Positions 5,695 through 11,176 of a stretch of DNA of 11,176 nucleotides are shown piece by piece. Where the stretch lies: assembly GCA_036939355.1 (NCBI GenBank), contig JALLAP010002395.1, positions 1-11,176 of the forward strand. Direction: 5' to 3'. Origin of the DNA: Thalassiosira profunda. Lineage: Eukaryota > Bacillariophyta > Thalassiosirophyceae > Thalassiosirales > Thalassiosiraceae. Every line of letters begins with the position of its first letter. The first letter of the stretch is position 1. The translations under genes and the position numbers were made by a program. The notes beneath the pieces are model-generated. The model was not told the DNA's origin. It ran no database searches and saw only the letters and a program-made list of their open reading frames with translations.

Positions 5695-7879
5695 ATGTTC
5701 TGGAGGTCGGAAAATAATGCAAATGAGAACGAAGGCGACAGCCGCTGCGGGATCCCATTTGCAGAATGCGAGGCCCCCACCCGCACCCCCGGCGAGCAAG
5801 AAGAAGAGGAGGGAAACGACCATGCGGACGATTCTCGGGAGCCAGCCGTGGCAACCATCTTATTGTCGCCCTCCCTCTCGCCGTCCAAGCGGGCGGCGCA
5901 CATAATGAACGCCACCGCGGGCTTGTGCGCGCACCCGCTCCACTTCCACTCCTTCGCCGCCGTGGGGAGCGGGGGGTGGGTCCCCACGCCCAAATCATTG
6001 TTCGTGGGAGCATTTCAGAAGTGCGCGGCGTGTCACGGGAGATTGGGCGGCCGGGCGTCGGCGGCGTGCTGCAATTCGGAAGGGGGCGATGCCGGGGCGC
6101 CCGGCGAAGGGAGCAATTCGTCGGAGGGGATGCTGCAATGCGCGGCGTGCGGGGCGTACGCCCACAGATCGTGTGCGTTTGCGCGGCCGAGTCGGGATGG
6201 GAGAAGAAAGGGGAATGTGCCGCCGCCGTGCGAGGTCAACTTGGTGGAGATACAAAAGGCCTTTGGCATTTCGGGGGAGCAATTGCAGAAGCTGATGGGT
6301 GTACCACCACCCCAATCGGAAGCAGAGTCAAACAACAATACAACAACAAATCCAGAAGCGGAGGCCCAATCGTCGACATGGTCCATATTTGGAAGGAGAT
6401 CGACGAAAAAGGACGAGATCGACGACTCGGTGCTCGAAGAAAAGAAGGAGCCCGAACCCGCCGAAGCGCCCCCCGCACCCACGTTGCAGCCGGGTGTGCT
6501 CCAGACCTCCTTCCAGCTCCTCCAAAAGACGACCGAAACGACGAGGGCCATCCCCAAGGCCTCCGCTCTCGGGATGGTCGCCGGGGGCGCCGCCGGGCTG
6601 GTCATCGCGGGTCCGGCGGGGGTGGTCGTGGGATCCCAAATCGGGCGAACGGTTTTGGCGGCCGGCGCCCTGGTGGAGGGCGGGCTGGGCGTGAGCGTCC
6701 TTGTCGTGAGCCTGGCCGCGGCGGCCAATTTTTCCTCCAAGGTGTCCCTCCCGTCGTCGTCGTCGTCGGAGAAGGCGCGCCAGTTGAAGCTCAATAGTAC
6801 GCTGGTGTTGGTGCGACCGGATATCGAGGTGGATCCGGTTTGGGGCGAGTATGCCGAGGAGGCGCGCAAGTTTTGGACCGAGAAGAACAAGGAGTCGGGC
6901 CACTCTTCCTGCGGGAGCTTTGGACTGNGAGGAGGCGCGCAAGTTTTGGACCGAGAAGAACAAGGAGTCGGGCCACTCTTCCTGCGGGAGCTTTGGACTG
7001 GGGCACTTGTTCCACTCGAGTCCAGAAAAGGACGAGCGGGACGTGCGATATAAAAAAGATTCGGACATCGTCAAAGCCGACGCGTCGGAACTGCCGATGA
7101 AGGAGAAGATATTCTTGCTGGTGGCGAGAATACTGAACGACAAGCGCTCTCTGCCGGGATACCAGTATCGATACCTCATCTTAAAGCACAAGAGACGAAC
7201 GATGTTTGGCGACGAAGGGACCATAACTGCAGAAGGACATTCAGTGAGATCTTGCCGGCGGGACGCCCACGGCGTCATCAAGCACGTGACAGCGACCCTG
7301 CTGGAGGTGAGACCCGGCCTCGCGGCCTCCCCGGCCATGACGGAATTGTCGGCGAGCGCCGTGGAAGTCTTGGTGTTTGGAGAATTGTACGACGATGTGT
7401 TCAAAGAGATCATACAACAAACGGAGGAGAAGGACGAGTGCCTGCTGGCAAAGGTGAACGAGCTACGGAACAAAAGCAAAGAGGAAGGCAACGCACGGCG
7501 AGAGGATGGGGAGGAGTCGTCAGTGTCGCAGTCCGCCATTGGCGCACTGCGGGCCCTGCCCCAGGCGAAAACCCCCACCGACAAGCTTCTGCACTGCGTT
7601 GAGTTTCTGGAACACGTCTCGGCCCACTTTTCGTCCCTCTTTGAGGGCAAGTGCATCGACGCCGACACGCTGCTCATCATGGCCTGCCAGCACGTCGTCG
7701 CGGCGAGCGTCCCCCACTTGCACGCTGAAGTGGCTTTCGTCGAAGAATTTGCGCGGGACGAGCAGCTTTTGAGCGGGAAGGAGGGATACGCACTGATAAC
7801 ATTGCAGGCCTCCCTGCACTATCTGGACTCGCTGGACGAATTGCCGAGCGACATTTCTCCTGCACTCGCCGGAAGCTGA
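5695..7879 (+). CDS. VPS9-domain Rab GEF with C1-like zinc finger and Gly-rich hydrophobic segment (frame broken by assembly join)
   Basis: ATG at 5695, directly preceded by an in-frame TAA; stop TGA at 7877-7879. The frame shifts after 6927 because a 72-bp repeat plus one N (73 nt) is inserted. With one copy and the N removed the two halves form a single 703-aa protein. Domain order: an acidic N-terminus; a C1-like zinc-binding region with C110-x2-C113 and C149-x2-C152-x4-H157-x2-C160, then C179; a disordered linker; a Gly/Ala/Val-rich hydrophobic segment at 290-345 resembling a glycine zipper or membrane hairpin; and a C-terminal VPS9 domain from about residue 540. In the VPS9 domain the Asp in CIDADTLL (633) and the Tyr in GKEGYALITL (674) are 41 residues apart, the same spacing as the catalytic Asp and Tyr of Rabex-5. 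Expected role: nucleotide exchange on Rab5-type GTPases at endosomal membranes, tethered by the C1-like and hydrophobic parts. Confidence 0.82.
6752..6768. repeat. CGT/TCG trinucleotide tract
   Basis: Five CGT units plus CG inside the VPS9-protein gene, read as a run of Ser just after the hydrophobic segment. Similar to the tract at 239-252. Confidence 0.7.
6856..7000 (+). repeat. Exact 72-bp direct repeat separated by one N (probable unmerged contig overlap)
   Basis: Copy 1 is 6856-6927 and copy 2 is 6929-7000. They are identical at every base, and the only ambiguous base of the window (6928) lies between them. The 73-nt insertion shifts the VPS9 gene by one base. This is what results when two contig ends overlap, are not merged, and are joined with a minimal gap. 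A true 24-codon duplication with a stray N would also keep frame and cannot be excluded. Confidence 0.9.
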
Positions 7880-8081
7880 TGGCGGAGACGAATAGTGCCA
7901 CCGAATAGACGAAGCGAATTGTACCAATAGTGCACCTCAAATACATAGCTCATTCCAGCCATCTTCTGCCGTGCCGCAGCTGCGTTGTTGGTTTCCATTC
8001 TCACCAAAACTCACTGATCCATCGCCACACACATTGTCACTTCCCTTGCCCTTCTTGCAATAAGATCATGCCACCAGTCAT

Positions 8082-8648
8082 CTATTCTCTCGGGACCCAC
8101 TCTCCCTTCTCGTTGAGCACCACCTTCCCCTCTCGGATCTTTTGATTGCGCGCCCGCCGGTTCTTCCGCGCCACCTTCTTCAAACGCTTCTCGCCCATGA
8201 CCGACAGCAGCTCCTCCATGCTGGTGTCGTCGGGCAGCCTGGGATTGAGACATGCAACATGATTGAGTAAAGACACTCCGCGCGCGTGTATGATGTATCA
8301 TAACGCGTGCACAAGACGCGGGTCAAAGGGAATAGTTCCTCGACACTGGCAGTTGGCAACGCCCAACAGTCCACAATAGCTCTCCGCACATCGTTCTTGT
8401 ACTTCAAGAATAGTTGGGCTTGCAATTTGCAAGCGGGCGGCAAGCCGCGGCACCCTGACAAAGCAGACTCACCGGATGTCCTGCGCGTTGGGTCCCGTGG
8501 GAAGTGGCCTTGGGACGTTGGTAGGCCGTCCCTTCTTGGCGAAGCGCGCGGTTGGCGATGCAGCCATCTGCCCCGTCGGCGGCGGCGGGGCCACGAAGGC
8601 GCTGGATGGGCCGAGGAGGGCGAGCGCGAGGGTGATGGCTGGCCGCAT
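8082..8648 (-). CDS. Small basic plastid-targeted protein of unknown function (2 exons)
   Basis: Spliced minus-strand model: exon 1 at 8648-8473 and exon 2 at 8238-8082, 110 aa, stop TAG at 8084-8082. Donor GTGAGT and acceptor CCCAG join CG and G into Arg, giving AQDIR-LPDDTSMEEL. I do not recognise a family. The N-terminus is a hydrophobic signal ending in GPSSAF-VAPPPP, the ASAF-type plastid-targeting junction (Phe18). The mature part starts with a basic Pro-rich region (FAKKGRPTNVPRPLP). It ends with a strongly basic helix (EKRLKKVARKNRRARNQK) and a short tail ending in WVPRE. Small size, high charge and plastid address would suit a ribosome- or RNA-associated protein, but that is inference only. 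The gene is divergent to the PUS1-type gene and convergent with the VPS9 gene. Confidence 0.72.
8239..8472 (-). other. Intron of the small plastid-protein gene (234 nt)
   Basis: Donor GTGAGT at 8472-8467; acceptor CCCAG ends at 8239. It is the longest of the four introns inferred here. Parts of it stay open in the minus frames, so an unrecognised middle exon is possible, but I found no pair of splice sites that gave a clearly better protein. Confidence 0.7.
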
Positions 8649-8889
8649 GTTGGAGCGAGGAGTGTTTTTTTTGGTTGGTTGCTTTGTTGGTGGTGCCCCC
8701 GCCGCCGCGTACGTATCGTATGCTATGTAGGTATGTGGTCAAAGATAAAAGTACAAAGCTCCACCCCACCATACGACGTCGTCCCCGACGTCCCCGCTGC
8801 AGCCGACCTGGGCACGCTGGGCACCTTGCCTCTGCGCCCGCGCATCCGCCCACAGACGATTGCAATACGCGCTGTTTCGGCGGCGGTCG
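8649..8889. promoter_or_regulatory. Divergent spacer of the small plastid gene and the PUS1-type gene
   Basis: 241 bp between opposing ATGs. It holds a T-run next to the minus gene (about 8665-8673) and a palindromic TACGTA at 8710-8715 within a CGTACGTATCGTATG context. No other gene is seen. Confidence 0.5.
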
Positions 8890-10877
8890 ATGAGCTTGTC
8901 TGGACTGTGCCGGCTGTATCGTTTTTCGGCTCATCGTCCTCGCGCTTTCCGACACATCACATCACCCATCACGTGCGTCGCATCTGCTCGGACCTTCCCT
9001 CGTTCGTTTTGCAAACGCGCTGCAATTATGGCGGACGATAACGCAGTTGCCGGCGTTTATGGCGCGCAGAGCGCTGGAGCGGATGCTGCCGCTGACACAT
9101 CAAAGGCGCAAAATAATACTGTCGCCGCAGCCGCCACATCAGATGCGCCATCGGAAACAGTGGCCGCCCCATCAAGTGCACCCGCAGCATCGGACGGGGG
9201 CGGACAGGGAAATCAAAAGGGCGACCCGAGCAACCGGCAAAAGCGGAAGGACCGGTGGAAGAAGGGATGGAAGGACAAGAAGAAAGCGAAGAGTGAGAAG
9301 GATCGCGGCAACAACCAGAAAGTGTTCGCGCGCACGACAAAGTACGACGCGGGGAAGGAGCCTCCGCCGCACGAGGGGTCGTTCGCCAACGAGAAAATGC
9401 AGAGGTTGTTCGGGGTGAAGATTGATCTGCCATCGGCTGGGAAGAAGAGCGAGGAGGATGCACACGATGCAACAACCAGTGGTGGCAAAGAGGATGACAA
9501 AGAGGATGGCAAGGAAGAGGAGGCGGCCGAAGAAAAGAGAGTGCCCAAGCGCAAACTGGCCATGCTCGTGTCCTACCTCGGATCCCGCTATTCCGGCTTC
9601 CAAATCAACTCCGAGAAGCGCACCCTCCACGCCGAACTCGAACTGGGCCTCTACCGCGCCGGCGTCATCTCCCCCCGCAACTTCGGGCACCCCTCCAAGG
9701 TATCGTGGAGCAACTCCGCCCGGACCGACAAGGGCGTCCACGCCGCGGCGCAGGTGTGCTCGTTCAAGGGGGAGATGGTCTTCCATCGCGAGGGGGGCGA
9801 GGGCGATGATGCGAGGGGACAGCTGGACAGGATGCGCGAACGAGTGAACGAGTGTTTGCCGGCGGATGTCCGCATAGTGGACTTCGAGCGGGTGACGCGG
9901 GCGTTCTGCGCGAGGACGAATCGGGACAAGGTGCGGTACCAGTACATGGTGCCGAGCTACATGCTGTGCCCGCGGGAGGAGGCGCGGAGGGCGTTTCCGA
10001 CATTGGATGCCCCCAACGCGAGCGGGGATTTGGAGGCCGCCCGGCCGACGGAAGATGCCCTGGACGACGAAACGTTGGCAAGCGCGAAGAAGGCGCTGGT
10101 CCACTATCGAGTGACGCCCGAACAAATGGAGCGGCTGAAGGCCGGCCTGAAGCTCTTCGAGGGCACCCACCCCTTCCACAACTACACGCGGCGGGTGGGG
10201 GCGAACGAGGCGCAAGCGGCCCGGTACATCCTCTCGTTTGCGCCGCTGGACCCCCTCCTCGTGGCCGGCGATGCGAACGGCGACGGGGGCGAACGGTTCG
10301 AAACGCAGTGGATACCGCTGCAGATCGTGGGGCAGTCGTTCCTGCTCAACCAGATCCGAAAGATGGTGTCGGCCGCTGTGGACTTTGCGCGGGGCACGGT
10401 GTCGGAGGAGCAGATCAAGGAGAGCCTGTCGAGGCAGTGCCGAATGAAGGTCAACGTGGCGCCGGCCCAGGGGTTGTTCTTGGATAGGTCCTTCTTTGAG
10501 CTGTACAACAAGCACAAGGTGGAGAAGAACGCCGATCGCGACACCCTGGATTGGGTGGAGACCGCGGGAGAAGCTTTGCCGCCGGCAGGTAAGTACGATA
10601 TTGGTGTCGTTGCTCTGCTAAAACTGATGATGCATATCTCATGTGCATCGCACGTTCGTCAGTTCGACGCATAGAGGAGTTTAAGAACGAGAAGATCATA
10701 CCTCACATCGTGGAGGAGGAAGCGAAGGAGGGAAATTTCGTGAAGTATGTGTACGGGCAGGATATTCTGTATGCAGAGAAGCTGTATCGTTTGGTGGAAG
10801 AATTGGACAACGAGAGATCGGCGGCCAAAGCGAAAGACGGTGAAAATGGTAGTGCTGGAACTGATGGAAAAGATTAG
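8890..10877 (+). CDS. tRNA pseudouridine synthase, TruA/PUS1 family (2 exons)
   Basis: Exons 8890-10588 and 10663-10877, 637 aa, stop TAG at 10875-10877. The enzyme should convert uridines in tRNA, and possibly other RNAs, to pseudouridine. The TruA fold is clear: LVSYLGSRYSGFQ, the catalytic motif SARTDKGVHAAAQ with nucleophile Asp280, the CARTNRDKVRYQY strand, FEGTHPFHNYTRR, and SFLLNQIRKMVSAAVD. The KIIPHI-type C-terminal helix in exon 2 suits eukaryotic PUS1. A long low-complexity N-terminus of about 200 residues precedes the domain, including a Lys-rich stretch (WKKGWKDKKKAKSEK) that could be a nuclear localisation signal. The start at 8890 gives an Arg/Ser-rich, acid-free leader like a mitochondrial presequence (MSLSGLCRLYRFSAHRPR). 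The ATG at 9028 gives a 591-aa form without it. Human PUS1 makes nuclear and mitochondrial forms in a similar way. Confidence 0.9.
10589..10662 (+). other. Intron of the PUS1-type gene (74 nt)
   Basis: Donor GTAAGT at 10589-10594; acceptor CGTCAG ends at 10662. Exon 1 ends in phase 1 (GCA G) and exon 2 supplies TT, giving Val. Without splicing the frame ends at a TAG at 10672-10674 and the conserved C-terminal helix is lost. Confidence 0.85.
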
Positions 10878-10891
10878 CTTTCAGACGGACA

Positions 10892-10897
10892 AATAAA
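10892..10897 (+). terminator. Possible AATAAA poly(A) signal for the PUS1-type gene
   Basis: A perfect AATAAA 14 nt after the stop codon at 10877. If it is used, the mRNA end lies inside the coding part of the opposing gene that starts at 10903. Many algae do not rely on AATAAA, so this is tentative. Confidence 0.35.
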
Positions 10898-10902
10898 CTC
10901 GG

Positions 10903-11176
10903 TCAACTAACCAGCTCTCTCGGAGAAGGCATGTGTCCTTTCATCCTCTTCCATGCCTTCCTCGAATCGCTTTTTGTTTCGTTCACCGACTTCTGGTTCT
11001 CTCGCAACGTCATCGCGTATTCGTCCTTCTTTATGTAACCGAGCTTGAAGCCTTCCCTCAACACGTCGAACGTGTGCGCATCGCTCAATCCGCAGATTGC
11101 CCCCTTTCGATAACTCAGAAACGCCCCATCCAGGTCCTTCTCTTGCAGCAGAAGCTGGCCAACCATGCCAAAAGAG
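10903..11176 (-). CDS. Sel1/TPR-like repeat protein, C-terminal part (runs off right edge)
   Basis: The minus strand is open from the right edge to the stop TGA at 10905-10903 (about 90 codons visible). The first visible residues (SFGMVGQLLLQEKDLDGAFLSYRKGA) read as one Sel1/TPR-type helical repeat: a Gly-x-Leu-type helix, a short turn, then Asp-x-x-x-Ala and a Tyr-containing helix. The following part (DAHTFDVLREGFKLGYIKKDEY, then LRENQKSVNETKSDSRKAW) is the cap often seen at the C-terminus of the many Sel1-type proteins in diatoms, with a 'G-x-x-x-K-x-x-Y' turn and an E-x-K-S-x-x-R ending. Such proteins are protein-interaction scaffolds, and no specific role can be given. Only 25 bp separate its stop from that of the PUS1-type gene. 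Confidence 0.7.
   Translation of the reverse strand, partial: SFGMVGQLLLQEKDLDGAFLSYRKGAICGLSDAHTFDVLREGFKLGYIKKDEYAMTLRENQKSVNETKSDSRKAWKRMKGHMPSPRELVS

Noticed and set aside
6856..7000. Mobile-element target duplication or recombination repeat
   Set aside because: The copies are exactly adjacent apart from one N and contain no element between them. An assembly join is the simpler explanation.
6033..7680. Minus-strand open frames opposite the VPS9 gene
   Set aside because: They lie antisense to the zinc-finger and VPS9 coding sequence and show no recognisable domain; one also runs across the N.
8307..9041. Plus-strand open frame of 244 codons
   Set aside because: It spans an intron, an exon of the minus gene and a promoter, starts inside the intron and has no features. 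The minus-strand spliced gene with an ASAF-type signal explains the region better.
9172..10515. Long minus-strand open frame (447 codons) antisense to the PUS1-type gene
   Set aside because: It is a shadow of a GC-rich coding region. The plus strand carries all TruA motifs and the minus protein is Arg/Leu/His-rich with no motif.

Overview
The window is nuclear DNA of a compact, intron-poor, GC-rich eukaryotic genome, most likely a photosynthetic stramenopile (diatom, bolidophyte or close relative). Three predicted proteins begin with a short hydrophobic signal followed by a Phe in an ASAF/TAF/SSAF context, which is the hallmark of bipartite plastid targeting in heterokont algae. The right-edge gene also has the C-terminal tail typical of the Sel1/TPR-repeat proteins that are expanded in diatoms. 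Introns are few, short and canonical GT-AG. The genus cannot be told from the sequence alone.

Nine genes alternate strictly in strand (-,+,-,+,-,+,-,+,-). From left to right: (1) the 5' end of an acidic, disordered protein of unknown function (1-332, minus, runs off the left edge); (2) a RluA-type/RPUSD1-like RNA pseudouridine synthase (680-2491, plus); (3) a DUF1995/LPA3-like, probably plastid protein in three exons, one intron being only 38 nt (2671-3676, minus); (4) a plastid-targeted transaldolase/fructose-6-phosphate aldolase-type enzyme (3832-4599, plus); (5) a plastid-targeted one-TM protein of unknown function (4780-5391, minus); (6) a VPS9-domain Rab GEF with a C1-like zinc finger and a glycine-rich hydrophobic segment (5695-7879, plus), whose frame is broken by a 72-bp duplication joined by a single N; (7) a small basic plastid-targeted protein in two exons (8082-8648, minus); (8) a TruA/PUS1-type tRNA pseudouridine synthase in two exons (8890-10877, plus); (9) the 3' end of a Sel1/TPR-like repeat protein (10903-11176, minus, runs off the right edge).

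The alternation creates four divergent spacers (333-679, 3677-3831, 5392-5694, 8649-8889), each of which must hold two promoters. It also creates four convergent spacers (2492-2670, 4600-4779, 7880-8081, 10878-10902), in which I see no genes. There is no operon or common pathway. Two themes recur: plastid proteins (genes 3, 4, 5 and 7) and RNA pseudouridylation (genes 2 and 8). I see no mobile element, CRISPR array, viral gene, rRNA or tRNA.
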